In this document: piece by piece, positions 49,207 to 58,249 of the stretch | How the letters are laid out: each line of letters begins with the position of its first letter | Position numbering within the stretch: position 1 is the stretch's first letter | From: Alcanivorax jadensis T9 | GTDB taxonomy: Bacteria; Pseudomonadota; Gammaproteobacteria; Pseudomonadales; Alcanivoracaceae | NCBI RefSeq assembly: GCF_000756655.1 | Contig: NZ_ARXU01000003.1 | Span: 1-64,000, forward strand | Length of the DNA stretch: 64,000 nucleotides | Direction of reading: 5' to 3' | Program-made: the position numbers and the translations under genes | Notes under the pieces: model-generated | The model's input: the letters and a program-made list of their open reading frames with translations, nothing else | Told to the model about the DNA's origin: nothing | Databases searched by the model: none

Positions 49207-49286
49207 CGTAGGAGCGGCGCTTGAGCCGCGAACCTGCTCGCGAACACTTTCCCAATGCCCTTCGCGGCTCAAGCGCCGCTCCTACG
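49207..49286. repeat. GTAGGAGC palindrome
   Basis: CGTAGGAGCGGCGCTTGAGC and CGCGAA on the left are answered by TTCGCG and GCTCAAGCGCCGCTCCTACG on the right. It lies between divergent mnmG and the antiporter gene and has the same inner word (GGCGCTTGAGCC) as the copy at 23559. Confidence 0.88.
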
Positions 49287-49376
49287 CAAAGATCATCGTC
49301 CCGTCATGTAGCGCGCAGCGCGTTGCGTGTAAGCTATTCTACTATAGAACCCTGATTCTCTTGGTATGGATTCCGC

Positions 49377-51077
49377 TTGGACTCTCTGAACCTGTTTCTT
49401 CTTATCGGCACCGGCCTGATGTTTACCGGCCTGCTGCTGGGCTCGCTGAGTGCCCGGTTCGGGGTGCCGTCGCTGCTGATTTTCCTGGTGGTGGGCATGC
49501 TCGCCGGCGAGGACGGCATCGGCGGTATCCAGTTCGATGATTTCTCCACCGCCTATGTGATCGGCAATATTGCCTTGGCAGTCATCCTGCTCGACGGCGG
49601 CCTGCGCACCCGGCTCAGCACTTTCAGGCTAGGCCTGAAGCCGGCTCTCAGCCTGGCCACCTTTGGCGTCGCCATTTCCGCCGCCCTGGTGGGAGCCTTT
49701 GCCACCTGGATGATGGGCGTGGACTGGCGGGTGGGGCTGCTGCTGGGCGGCATTATTGGCTCCACCGATGCGGCGGCGGTATTCAGCGTGATCAAGGGCG
49801 CCGGGGTGACGCTGAATGAACGGGTGGCCAGCACCCTGGAAATCGAATCCGGGCTTAACGACCCCATGGCCATCTTTATCACCCTGATGCTGGTGGGGCT
49901 GCTGGTGGACCCCGCGGCCGACTGGGGTGTGGGCATGCTGTGGACCCTGCTGCAACAGTTCGGCCTGGGCGCCCTGCTCGGCTTGTTGCTGGGCGCGGTG
50001 ATCAGTGAGCTGCTGCTCAGGGTACGCAGCAACGAAGGCCTGCATGCCCTGCTGCTGTGTAGTGGCGGCGCCATGGTATTTGCCCTCACCAACCTGGTGG
50101 GTGGCTCCGGCTTTCTGGCCATCTATCTCACCGGCCTGGTGGCGGGAAACCGCCGCGGTGGCACCGGCGACAATGTGCTCAAGGCCATGGATTCCATGGC
50201 ATGGCTGGCCCAGTCGGGCATGTTCCTGATTCTCGGTCTGCTGGTGACGCCGTCCCGGCTGACCGAAAACCTGCCCTGGGCCCTGGCGGTAGCGGCCTTC
50301 CTGATGCTGCTGGCGCGCCCCATCGCCGTGTGGGTAAGCCTGCTGCCGTTCCGCTTCACCTGGCGGGAGGAAACCTTTATCGCCTGGACCGGCCTGCGCG
50401 GGGCGGTGCCCATTGTCCTGGCGGTGTTCCCGTTGCTGGCCGGAGTGGAGCAGACCTACCTGCTGTTCGATATCACCCTAGTGGTGGTGCTGATTTCCCT
50501 GCTCGGCCAGGGCGCCAGCCTGCGCTATGTAGCGCGCAAACTGAAAGTGTCGGTGCCGCCCACCACCGAACCCAAACAGACCGTCCCGCTGGCCGCCCCC
50601 CGTGATCGTTATCTGATGCAGTTCGAGGTAGAGGCCGGCGCCCGGGCCGTGGGCAAGCCACTGGGCGAATTGAGCGAGGACAAACGCACCCCGCTGATCC
50701 TGTACCGCAACCAGCAGGTGCTCAGCCTCAGTGACAACCCGGATATCGAAGCCGGCGATCTGATCGCCTGGCTCGCGCCCCTGTCCCACAAGTCCGCCCT
50801 GTCCGACCTGTGCCACAAGATGAGCAACGACGAGAAACGCTATTACGGCGATTTCACCGTGCTCGGCAAGACGCCGGTGGCGCAGTTGATTGCCATCTAT
50901 GGTGTGGAAGCACCGCCGCCCCTCTGGCAGGGGCTCACCGTGGCCGAGATGTTCACCAAACAGGTAGGGAAGCAGACCGTGGTCGGTGATACGGTTCGTG
51001 TCAGCGGCCTGCGCTTGCGGGCCCGCTCGGTGGAAGATGGCAAGGTGGTGCTGGTCGGCTTGAAGCTGCCGGGGTAA
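49377..51077 (+). CDS. cvrA: Potassium/proton antiporter, CPA1 family (NhaP2/CvrA), 566 aa
   Basis: Inner-membrane antiporter for K+ or other cations. About 12 helices; ion-site regions include GSTDAAAVFSVIKG and NDPMAIFITL (Asn-Asp pair). The C-terminus has a TrkA-C-like domain (about 400-480) and a CorC/HlyC-like domain at the end, as in CvrA. The only start that keeps the first helix is TTG at 49377 (reading LDSLNLFLLIGTGLMF); the nearby ATG at 49366 is out of frame and hits a stop. The ribosome site is weak. Confidence 0.9.
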   Translation: MDSLNLFLLIGTGLMFTGLLLGSLSARFGVPSLLIFLVVGMLAGEDGIGGIQFDDFSTAYVIGNIALAVILLDGGLRTRLSTFRLGLKPALSLATFGVAISAALVGAFATWMMGVDWRVGLLLGGIIGSTDAAAVFSVIKGAGVTLNERVASTLEIESGLNDPMAIFITLMLVGLLVDPAADWGVGMLWTLLQQFGLGALLGLLLGAVISELLLRVRSNEGLHALLLCSGGAMVFALTNLVGGSGFLAIYLTGLVAGNRRGGTGDNVLKAMDSMAWLAQSGMFLILGLLVTPSRLTENLPWALAVAAFLMLLARPIAVWVSLLPFRFTWREETFIAWTGLRGAVPIVLAVFPLLAGVEQTYLLFDITLVVVLISLLGQGASLRYVARKLKVSVPPTTEPKQTVPLAAPRDRYLMQFEVEAGARAVGKPLGELSEDKRTPLILYRNQQVLSLSDNPDIEAGDLIAWLAPLSHKSALSDLCHKMSNDEKRYYGDFTVLGKTPVAQLIAIYGVEAPPPLWQGLTVAEMFTKQVGKQTVVGDTVRVSGLRLRARSVEDGKVVLVGLKLPG

Positions 51078-51088
51078 GACATGTAAGT

Positions 51089-51183
51089 GTCGAGTTGCGA
51101 GAAGCGAGTTTCGAAAAGCAAAACCGTTTTGGCTTTTCGCAACTCGAAACTCGAAACTCGAAACTCGTTACTCGCAACTGCTC
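51089..51183. repeat. Heptad-unit palindromic element, copy H3
   Basis: Right arm has six consecutive 7-nt units: GCAACTC, three copies of GAAACTC, GTTACTC and GCAACTG. Left arm has GAGTTGC, GAGAAGC, GAGTTTC and GAAAAGC. The loop is a short GTTTT. It is the clearest example of the family and lies between the antiporter and the next SDR gene. Confidence 0.82.
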
Positions 51184-51214
51184 ACTGAATCTCTGACTCA
51201 CACAAGGATGACTC

Positions 51215-52024
51215 ATGGCCCGTTTCGATAATCATCGCATTCTGATCACTGGCGCCGGTGCCGGCATTGGCGCCCTGATGGCAGAGGAATTTGCCAAACA
51301 GGGCGCAGAAGTGATCGTTACCGCCCGGCGCATCAGTGCAGCTCGCGAAGTCACCGATCGCATCAAGGCTGCCGGTGGCAAGGCGCACCCCTATGTACTG
51401 GATGTGAGCAAGATCGCCTCCATCGCCAAGTTTCGCGCCAAGCTTCATGCGGAGGTCGGCCCCATCACCGGTCTGATCAATAATGCCGGCGTGGTGTTCG
51501 GTGGCGAGTTCGAGCAGGTTTCGCTGGAGCAGCACCTGAACACCTTCCGCATCAACACCGAAGGCTTGATGGCAACCAGCCATGCCTTTATCGAAGACCT
51601 GATCCAGTCGAAGGAAGGTTATCTGGTCAATATTGCCAGCGCCTCTGCCTTTGTGGGCCTGCCCTATGGCAGCACCTATGCGGCCAGCAAATGGGCGGTG
51701 GTCGGTTTCTCCGAATCCATCCGCCTGGAGCTGGACGTGCGCAAGATCAAACATGTGCATGTGACCACGGTCTGCCCCAGCTATATCTCCACCGGCATGT
51801 TTGATGGCGTGAAAACCCCGATGTTCACGCCCATGCTCACGCCAGGGAAAGTGGTCAATAGCATCATCAGGGGCATGCAGAAAAAGGACAGCTTTGTTAT
51901 CGAGCCGCCCATCGCCAAATCCACCGAACTGCTCAAGGCGGTTTTACCCCAGGGGGTTTGGGACGAAGTGGCGCTGCGCATGGGCGTCTCCACCTCCATG
52001 TATAGCTGGAAGGGGAAGAAGTAG
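51215..52024 (+). CDS. Short-chain dehydrogenase/reductase, 269 aa
   Basis: Classical SDR: TGAGAGIG (residues 11-18), Arg at the end of beta-2 (TARR, suggesting NADP), NNAGVVFGG, catalytic Ser in NIASASAF and YAASK. The C-terminal tail is basic. AGGA precedes the ATG. Single gene after the H3 element. Substrate unknown; similar SDRs act on fatty or steroid-like alcohols. Confidence 0.92.
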   Translation: MARFDNHRILITGAGAGIGALMAEEFAKQGAEVIVTARRISAAREVTDRIKAAGGKAHPYVLDVSKIASIAKFRAKLHAEVGPITGLINNAGVVFGGEFEQVSLEQHLNTFRINTEGLMATSHAFIEDLIQSKEGYLVNIASASAFVGLPYGSTYAASKWAVVGFSESIRLELDVRKIKHVHVTTVCPSYISTGMFDGVKTPMFTPMLTPGKVVNSIIRGMQKKDSFVIEPPIAKSTELLKAVLPQGVWDEVALRMGVSTSMYSWKGKK

Positions 52025-52040
52025 GAGCAGGATCTGTCGT

Positions 52041-52208
52041 CTGTCGTAGGAGTTCCCTTCCAGGGGACGAACCGAGCGGCAGCGAGGAAATCGGTGGGGC
52101 TTCTCGCCCCGCTCCCAGAAAGTCGTTCCAGAAACCCGAACCCCCTGATCGCCCTGCGGTCGATTCCGCACTGCGTGCGGTTCGTCCCCTGGAAGGGAAC
52201 TCCTACAG
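52041..52208. repeat. Long GTAGGAGT palindrome
   Basis: CGTAGGAGTTCCCTTCCAGG and GGACGAACCGAG at the left, GCGGTTCGTCC and CCTGGAAGGGAACTCCTACA at the right. Inner spacer includes GAGCGGCAGCGAGG. It is the least GC-rich inner arm of the family and occupies nearly half of the 368 bp gap before the acyl-CoA dehydrogenase; the rest holds no gene. Confidence 0.85.
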
Positions 52209-52392
52209 TGGCTCCGTAGCAATCCCGTTGCTTGAAGCTCAACATCGTGTGAACGCCCATTCACCCTAACGCCCGCCCGCGCCCGCCTTGGCAGTCAATG
52301 TGTTTGCCCTTGAATTGCCCAACAATGCCCGCCCTGTTGCGCTGTCCGTTACTGACAGTTGAATCGATTTCTGCCTGACGAGGGTAACTGTT

Positions 52393-54207
52393 ATGCCGAC
52401 TTACAAGGCTCCCGTGCGCGATATGCGCTTTTTGATGAACGAAGTGCTCGATTTCGAAAGCCACTACAAGACTTTCCCGGAAGGCGAAGAAGCCACCCCG
52501 GATATGGTCGAAGCGATTATTGGCGAAATGGCCAAGCTGTGTGAAAACACCCTCGCGCCCCTGTACCAGAGCGGTGACGAAGAAGGCTGCAAGTTTGAAG
52601 ACGGTGTGGTGACCACGCCGAAAGGCTTCAAGGAAGCCTACGACGAGTTCGTGGCCGGCGGCTGGCAAGGTCTCAGCCACCCGGTGGAATTCGGCGGCCA
52701 GGGCCTGCCCGCGTCCCTGGGTCTGATCAAATCCGAAATGATGGCAACCGCTAACTGGTCCTTCACCATGTACCCGGGCCTGTCCATGGGTGCCATGAAC
52801 ACCATCCAGATGCACGGTTCCGAGCAGCAGCTCCAGGACTACATGGTCCCCATGACCGAAGGTACCTGGGGCGGCACCATGTGTCTGACCGAGCCGCAGT
52901 GCGGTACCGACCTGGGCCAGGTGAAAACCAAGGCCGAGCCGCAGAAAGATGGCTCCTACAAGATTTCGGGTACCAAGATCTTCATCTCTTCCGGTGAGCA
53001 CGACCTGACCGAGAACATCGTCCACATCGTTCTCGCCCGCCTGCCCGATGCGCCGAAAGGCACCCGCGGCATCTCCCTGTTCATCGTGCCCAAGTACCTG
53101 CCGGGCAAGATCGGTGAAGATAACGGTGTGCACTGTGGTTCCCTGGAAAAGAAAATGGGCATCAAGGCGTCCGCCACCTGCGTGATGAACTTCGACGAAG
53201 CCACCGGCTTCCTGATCGGTCCCGAGAACAAGGGCCTGGAGTGCATGTTCACCTTCATGAACACCGCGCGTATCGGTACCTCCATCCAGGGTCTGGCTCA
53301 CGCCGAGCTGTCCTATCAGGGTGCCCTGACCTACGCCAAGGAGCGTAAGTCCATGCGCGCTCTGTCTGGCAAGAAAGAGCCGGATGCCATCGCCGACAGC
53401 CTGATTCACCACGGTGACGTACGCCGCATGCTGCTCAAGCAGAAGGCCATCGCCGAGGGCGGTCGCGCCATGATCTACTTCGCCGCCCAATACGCGGACA
53501 AGATGATCAGCGCAGCCCAGGCTGACAACGATGAAGAGTACCAGAAGTGGGATGACGAGCTGGGCTTCCTGACCCCGATCCTGAAAGGCTTCCTGACCGA
53601 GAAAGGTCTGGAAGTGGCCAACGACGGCATGCAGGTATTCGGTGGCCACGGCTACATCAAAGAGCACGGCATGGAACAGATCGTCCGTGACGCGCGCATC
53701 TCCACCCTGTACGAAGGCACCACCGGCATCCAGGCACTGGATCTGCTGGGCCGCAAGGTACTGCTGCTGACCAAGGGCAAGTGTGTTCGTGACTTCAGCA
53801 AGAAGCTGGTGGATTTCGGCACCAAGAACCTGCGTGATCCCAAGCTGCGTCCGTTCGCCTGGAAGCTGCTGAAGATCGCCGCCGAGTGGAACTACCTGAC
53901 CACCCGCATCATGCTGGTGGCCTCCAAGGACCGCGATATCGTTTCCACCGCCAGCTACGACTTCCTGATGTACAGCGGCTACGCCATGATGGCCTACTTC
54001 TGGGCCCTGCAAGCCGGTGTTGCCCAGGACAAGCTGGAAAATGGCGGCGCAGAGCCGGCGGAGTTCTACCAGGCCAAGCTGGCCACCGCCGAGTTCTACT
54101 TCGATCGCATGCTGCCCTCTGCCAAGGCCCACGCGGATGCCGCGCTGAAGCCGACCAAGAGCACCATGCAGCTGAAGCCGGAACACTTCTCCTTCGATTA
54201 CGAGTAA
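52393..54207 (+). CDS. Acyl-CoA dehydrogenase with C-terminal extension, 604 aa
   Basis: FAD-dependent oxidation of acyl-CoA to enoyl-CoA. The N-terminus has an extra segment (APVRDMRFLMNEVLDFESHY), typical of the DmdC/FadE subgroup. FAD-binding and substrate motifs: MCLTEPQCGTDLGQVKT and KIFISSGEHDL. The catalytic Glu is probably in YEGTTGIQALDLLGRK near residue 440. The C-terminal about 120 residues form the extra domain of this subgroup. Many databases label it 3-methylmercaptopropionyl-CoA dehydrogenase; a long- or medium-chain fatty acyl substrate is more likely in an alkane degrader. Followed by a terminator. Confidence 0.93.
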   Translation: MPTYKAPVRDMRFLMNEVLDFESHYKTFPEGEEATPDMVEAIIGEMAKLCENTLAPLYQSGDEEGCKFEDGVVTTPKGFKEAYDEFVAGGWQGLSHPVEFGGQGLPASLGLIKSEMMATANWSFTMYPGLSMGAMNTIQMHGSEQQLQDYMVPMTEGTWGGTMCLTEPQCGTDLGQVKTKAEPQKDGSYKISGTKIFISSGEHDLTENIVHIVLARLPDAPKGTRGISLFIVPKYLPGKIGEDNGVHCGSLEKKMGIKASATCVMNFDEATGFLIGPENKGLECMFTFMNTARIGTSIQGLAHAELSYQGALTYAKERKSMRALSGKKEPDAIADSLIHHGDVRRMLLKQKAIAEGGRAMIYFAAQYADKMISAAQADNDEEYQKWDDELGFLTPILKGFLTEKGLEVANDGMQVFGGHGYIKEHGMEQIVRDARISTLYEGTTGIQALDLLGRKVLLLTKGKCVRDFSKKLVDFGTKNLRDPKLRPFAWKLLKIAAEWNYLTTRIMLVASKDRDIVSTASYDFLMYSGYAMMAYFWALQAGVAQDKLENGGAEPAEFYQAKLATAEFYFDRMLPSAKAHADAALKPTKSTMQLKPEHFSFDYE

Positions 54208-54251
54208 GGAGAAGGTCGGACGTCGCAACACGGACGTCAGACGCAAAAAAA

Positions 54252-54278
54252 GGGCGGCCTTCGGGTCGCCCTTTTTTT
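54252..54278 (+). terminator. Rho-independent terminator of the acyl-CoA dehydrogenase
   Basis: GGGCGGCC, a TTCG loop region and GGTCGCCC, then seven T residues. Seven A residues precede the stem, so it could also act on the opposite strand. Confidence 0.88.
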
Positions 54279-54311
54279 GTGGCCAACTCTGATACGCGAT
54301 CACATAGCCCC

Positions 54312-54448
54312 TGTAGGAGCGCCGCTTGAGGCGCGAACCTCGCGAAGCGAGTAAGGCACGCCCGCTCTTCTCCAGAAATACTCGTCCGCGTCTGGATGGG
54401 TTTGTCGCCTCGCTGCGCTCGGTTCGCGCCTCAAGCGGCGCTCCTACG
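54312..54448. repeat. Long GTAGGAGC palindrome
   Basis: TGTAGGAGCGCCGCTTGAGG plus CGCGAACC at the left, GGTTCGCGCCTCAAGCGGCG plus CTCCTACG at the right. About 80 bp of spacer between. Lies between two terminators of convergent genes. Confidence 0.87.
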
Positions 54449-54482
54449 GCGGGTTTGAAAAGGAGATGGGTTTTTCCGGCAC

Positions 54483-54510
54483 AAAAAAAACGGCCCCCTT
54501 CCGGGGGCCG
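54483..54510 (-). terminator. Rho-independent terminator of aceA
   Basis: On the minus strand CGGCCCCC, a GGAA loop and GGGGGCCG form an 8 bp stem, followed by eight T residues, 31 bp after the stop. Confidence 0.9.
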
Positions 54511-54541
54511 CCTTTTAAGACTTACCAGAATCTATCGAGAC

Positions 54542-56140
54542 TTAGGTGTTCTCGAACTGACCCATGGTGTTGTCTTTACCGCCAGCTTTCAGTGCTGCTT
54601 CGCCGGAGAAGTACTCTTTGTGGTCATCACCGATGTTGGAACCGGCCATGTCCTGGTGCTTCACAGTAGCGATGCCCTGACGGATTTCCTTACGCTGAAC
54701 GCCTGCAACGTAGGCCAGCATGCCTTCGTCACCGAAGTAGCCTTTAGCCAGGTTGTCGGTGGACAGAGCAACAGTGTGGTAGGTCGGCAGAGTGATCAGG
54801 TGGTGGAAGATACCTGCTTCACGGGACGCATCACGCTGGAAGTTCTTGGTCCACTCGTCAGCCAGCTCAGCCAGCTCGGTGCTGTCGTAGTCGGCGCTCA
54901 TCAGACGATCGCGATCGTAGGCGGATACGTCTTTGCCTTCCTTCTCCCAGGCATCGAATACCTGCTGACGGAAGTTCAGGGTCCAGTTGAAGGACGGGCT
55001 GTTGTTGTAAACCAGCTTGGCGTCCGGCACCACTTCGCGGATACGGTTAACCATGTCTGCGATCTGGCCAACGTGGGGCTTCTCGGTTTCGATCCACAGC
55101 AGGTCAGCGCCGTTCTGCAGGCTGGTGATACAGTCCAGAACCACACGGTCAACACCAGTGCCGGCTTTGAACTGGAACAGGCCGGAAGCCAGACGCTTCG
55201 GCTTGAGCAGCTTGCCGTTGGACTTGATCACAACGTCACCGTTGTTGATGTCGCTAGCAGATTCAACCACGTCACCGTCGAGGAACGCGTTGTACTGGTC
55301 GCCCAGGTCGCCCGGCTCGTTGGTTACAGCGATCTGCTTGGTCAGGCCAGCACCCAGGGAGTCGGTACGGGCAACGATTACACCGTCGTCGATACCCAGT
55401 TCCAGGAACGCGTAACGTACGGCGTTGATCTTGGACAGGAAGTCAGCGTGAGGAACGGTTACTTTACCGTCCTGGTGACCACACTGCTTCTCGTCGGAAA
55501 CCTGGTTTTCGATCTGGATACAGCACGCGCCAGCTTCGATCAGCTGCTTGGCCATCAGGTAGGTAGCTTCCGGGTTACCGAAGCCAGCGTCGATGTCAGC
55601 GATGATCGGAACAACGTGAGTTTCGAAGTTGTCGATCTTGCTGATGATGTCTTTCTGCTTGGCTTCGTCGCCAGCTTCTTTGGCATCGTCCAGAGCACGG
55701 AACAGGTGGTTCAGTTCCCAGGCGTCAGCCTGCTTCAGGAAGGTGTACAGCTCACGGATCAGTTCAGCAACAACAGTCTTCTCGTGCATGGACTGGTCAG
55801 GCAGCGGACCGAACTCGGAGCGCAGCGCAGCAACCATCCAGCCGGACAGGTACAGGTAACGGCCTTTGGTGGTACCGAAGTGCTTCTTGATGGAGATCAG
55901 CTTCTGCTGACCTACGAAGCCGTGCCAGCAACCCAGGGACTGGGTGTACTTGCTGGTGTCCTTGTCATAGGCCGCCATGTCTTCACGCATGATCTTGGCG
56001 TTGTACTTGGCGATGTCCAGATGCGTGTTGAAACGGTTTTGCAGACGCATGCGAACAGCAGATTCCGGGTTGATATCTTTCCAGGTGCTGTTGGCACCAA
56101 CCACAGAACTCAGTGCTTCGATGTCTTTGGTGTATGACAT
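54542..56140 (-). CDS. aceA: Isocitrate lyase, long form, 532 aa
   Basis: Splits isocitrate to glyoxylate and succinate, first step of the glyoxylate shunt needed for growth on acetate, fatty acids or alkanes. The active-site Cys lies in DEKQCGHQDGKVTVPHADF; ADIDAGFGNPEATYLMAKQL and CCIQIENQVSD bind Mg2+ and substrate. It belongs to the roughly 530 aa subfamily of Pseudomonas and Acinetobacter rather than the 434 aa E. coli type. The ATG at 56140 has AGAGG upstream. Codon use is strongly biased (few rare codons), suggesting high expression. No malate synthase gene is adjacent. Confidence 0.97.
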   Translation of the reverse strand: MSYTKDIEALSSVVGANSTWKDINPESAVRMRLQNRFNTHLDIAKYNAKIMREDMAAYDKDTSKYTQSLGCWHGFVGQQKLISIKKHFGTTKGRYLYLSGWMVAALRSEFGPLPDQSMHEKTVVAELIRELYTFLKQADAWELNHLFRALDDAKEAGDEAKQKDIISKIDNFETHVVPIIADIDAGFGNPEATYLMAKQLIEAGACCIQIENQVSDEKQCGHQDGKVTVPHADFLSKINAVRYAFLELGIDDGVIVARTDSLGAGLTKQIAVTNEPGDLGDQYNAFLDGDVVESASDINNGDVVIKSNGKLLKPKRLASGLFQFKAGTGVDRVVLDCITSLQNGADLLWIETEKPHVGQIADMVNRIREVVPDAKLVYNNSPSFNWTLNFRQQVFDAWEKEGKDVSAYDRDRLMSADYDSTELAELADEWTKNFQRDASREAGIFHHLITLPTYHTVALSTDNLAKGYFGDEGMLAYVAGVQRKEIRQGIATVKHQDMAGSNIGDDHKEYFSGEAALKAGGKDNTMGQFENT

Positions 56141-56630
56141 GGTGAACCTCTGATTAACAAATTGGTTTATCGATACCGGGAGGGGCAACCCTGCTCATGC
56201 CAGACGGACACATGCCGGTCTACCGATGCGGCGCATTCTAGAGGCAGTAGACCCATAAACATAATCAATATGATCTATGTTCGGTATTTTCCTGGTGAAT
56301 GTAAGGCGTATTTCGTAGTGCCCGAGCCTCTGATTGGCCGCCAGATTGGACCTGCGCCGGCATGAATCCGGGCGATCTCGAACCTGACTTGCCAACACGC
56401 AACCCGGCCTTCAAGGTGGATAGGAACCTCCATTTTCCTGAACACACTGCCACTCATCAATGAGACAGCCAGCGGCATTTACCGCATCGCCCGCCAATTT
56501 ACACCTTGCACACAGTGACCCGAATGGGGCTTTGCTACTATGATCTTTCCTGCACAGCTGGCATGGAGAGTGCATTGCCATTTCAGGTAACAGTTGTGTT
56601 CAGGGAGATAAAAATGACGAAGGGGAACCT
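56141..56630. other. 490 bp intergenic region between divergent aceA and atfA1
   Basis: No gene supported. It must hold the promoters of both genes. An AT-rich stretch with ATAATCAATATGATCTATGT at about 56258-56277 is the most promoter-like part, but I could not place a convincing -35/-10 pair. No palindromic repeat of the families described here is present, unlike most other gaps of this size. Confidence 0.6.
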
Positions 56631-58004
56631 ATGAAAGCGCTTAGTCCGGTGGACCAACTTTTCCTGTGGCTGGAAAAACGCCAGCAGCCCATGCATGTAG
56701 CCGGTCTGCAGCTGTTTTCCTTCCCGGAAGATGCAGGCCCGAAATATGTCAGCGAGCTCGCTCAGCACATGCGCGACTACTGCTCCCCGGTGGCGCCATT
56801 CAACCAGCGACTGACTCGTCGCCTGGGCCAGTATTACTGGACCGAGGACAAGCACTTCGACATCGATCATCACTTCCGCCACGAGGCCCTGCCCAAGCCG
56901 GGCCGCATCCGTGAGCTGTTGTCGCTAGTGTCGGCCGAGCATTCCAACCTGCTGGACCGGGAGCGGCCGCTGTGGGAAGCCCATCTGATCGAGGGTATCC
57001 GCGGTCGCCAGTTCGCCCTCTACACCAAGATTCACCATTCCGTGGTGGATGGTATCTCTGCCATGCGCATGGGCATGCGCGCCCTGTCCACCGATCCGGA
57101 GGAGCGGGAACTGCCGCCGGTGTGGGCCTATGAGCCGAAAAAACGCAGCCGCTCCCTACCCAGCAGCCCGGTGGATGTGGCGTCCAGCCTGGCGCGCCTT
57201 GGCGCAGGCCTAAGCAAACAAGCCGCCACCGTGCCAGGCCTCGCCCGCGAGATCTACAAGGTGAGCCAGAAGGCCAAAAAAGATGAGAACTATGTGTCCA
57301 TCTTCCAGGCCCCGGACACCGTACTCAACCAGACCGTTACCGGATCACGCCGTTTTGCCGCGCAGAGCTATTCGCTCTCGCGGCTGAAAGTCATCGCCAA
57401 GGCCTTCGGCTGTACAGTCAATACGGTTGTACTGTCGATGTGCGGCCATGCCCTGCGTGAGTACATGATCAGCCAGAACGCCCTGCCCGACGAGCCGCTG
57501 ATTGCCATGGTGCCCATGAGCCTGCGCCAGGATGACAGCGCTGGCGGCAACCAGATCGGCATGATCCTGGCCAACCTGGGCACCCACATTTGTGATCCGG
57601 CCAACCGGTTGCGGGTGGTACACGACTCGGTACAGGAAGCGAAAGAGCGCTTCTCGCAGATGAGCCCGGAGGAAATCCTCAACTTCACCGCCCTGACCAT
57701 GGCCCCCACCGGCCTCAACCTGCTCACCGGGCTGGCGCCAAAATGGCGAGCCTTTAACGTGGTGATCTCCAATGTGCCCGGGCCGAAGGAACCGCTGTAC
57801 TGGAATGGCGCGCAGCTTCAAGGCATGTATCCGGTGTCCATCGTGCTGGATCGCATCGCCCTGAACATCACCCTGACCAGCTATCAGGATCAGCTGGAAT
57901 TCGGCCTGATCGCCTGCCGTCGTACCCTGCCTTCCATGCAGCGCTTGCTGGACTATCTGGAGCAGTCCATCCGTGAGCTGGAGATTGCGGCGGGGATAAA
58001 ATAA
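56631..58004 (+). CDS. atfA1: Wax ester synthase/diacylglycerol acyltransferase, 457 aa
   Basis: Makes wax esters and triacylglycerols from acyl-CoA plus fatty alcohol or diacylglycerol. The catalytic HHxxxDG motif is HHSVVDG (His135, His136, Asp140). PLWEAHLIEG, NVVISNVPGP and the N-terminal MKALSPVDQLFLWLEKRQQP are family markers. From memory the protein is nearly the same as AtfA1 of Alcanivorax borkumensis, including length (457) and the C-terminus. Membrane-associated in related species. Divergent from aceA. This gene is the best taxonomic marker in the window. Confidence 0.96.
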   Translation: MKALSPVDQLFLWLEKRQQPMHVAGLQLFSFPEDAGPKYVSELAQHMRDYCSPVAPFNQRLTRRLGQYYWTEDKHFDIDHHFRHEALPKPGRIRELLSLVSAEHSNLLDRERPLWEAHLIEGIRGRQFALYTKIHHSVVDGISAMRMGMRALSTDPEERELPPVWAYEPKKRSRSLPSSPVDVASSLARLGAGLSKQAATVPGLAREIYKVSQKAKKDENYVSIFQAPDTVLNQTVTGSRRFAAQSYSLSRLKVIAKAFGCTVNTVVLSMCGHALREYMISQNALPDEPLIAMVPMSLRQDDSAGGNQIGMILANLGTHICDPANRLRVVHDSVQEAKERFSQMSPEEILNFTALTMAPTGLNLLTGLAPKWRAFNVVISNVPGPKEPLYWNGAQLQGMYPVSIVLDRIALNITLTSYQDQLEFGLIACRRTLPSMQRLLDYLEQSIRELEIAAGIK

Positions 58005-58082
58005 CCGCGCCTCCACCGCAGGAGCGTCGCACTCTGTGCTCCGCGAGTAGGCGACGCGATAAAAGACCAGAATCAAAAGCAC

Positions 58083-58158
58083 TTTCACCACAGAGGGCAC
58101 AGAGTACACAGAGAAAACCCGTCTTTTCCTCAGTGATCTCTGTGTCCTCTGTGGTAAA
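58083..58158. repeat. ACAGAG-rich palindromic repeat, copy 2
   Basis: TTTCACCACAGAGGGCACAG at the left, TGTGTCCTCTGTGGTAAA at the right, with ACACAGAGAAAA and TTTTCCTCAGTGATCTC inside. Shares its words with copy 1 at 2109. It lies between atfA1 and the mutarotase, next to two half GTAGGAGC repeats (58017-58050 and about 58220-58243). The remainder of the 245 bp gap is without features. Confidence 0.8.
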
Positions 58159-58249
58159 TCCATCTTTCAGGTTTTGGGTTTATGCACTTCGTGCACCCTT
58201 CGGGCCGACCTGCGTTCGTTGCTACGCTCCTACATTTCGCGGAGAAGGC

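Noticed and set aside
44812-49300. parS site for ParB
   Set aside because: No TGTTTCACGTGAAACA or close match was seen in this stretch or elsewhere in the window by eye.
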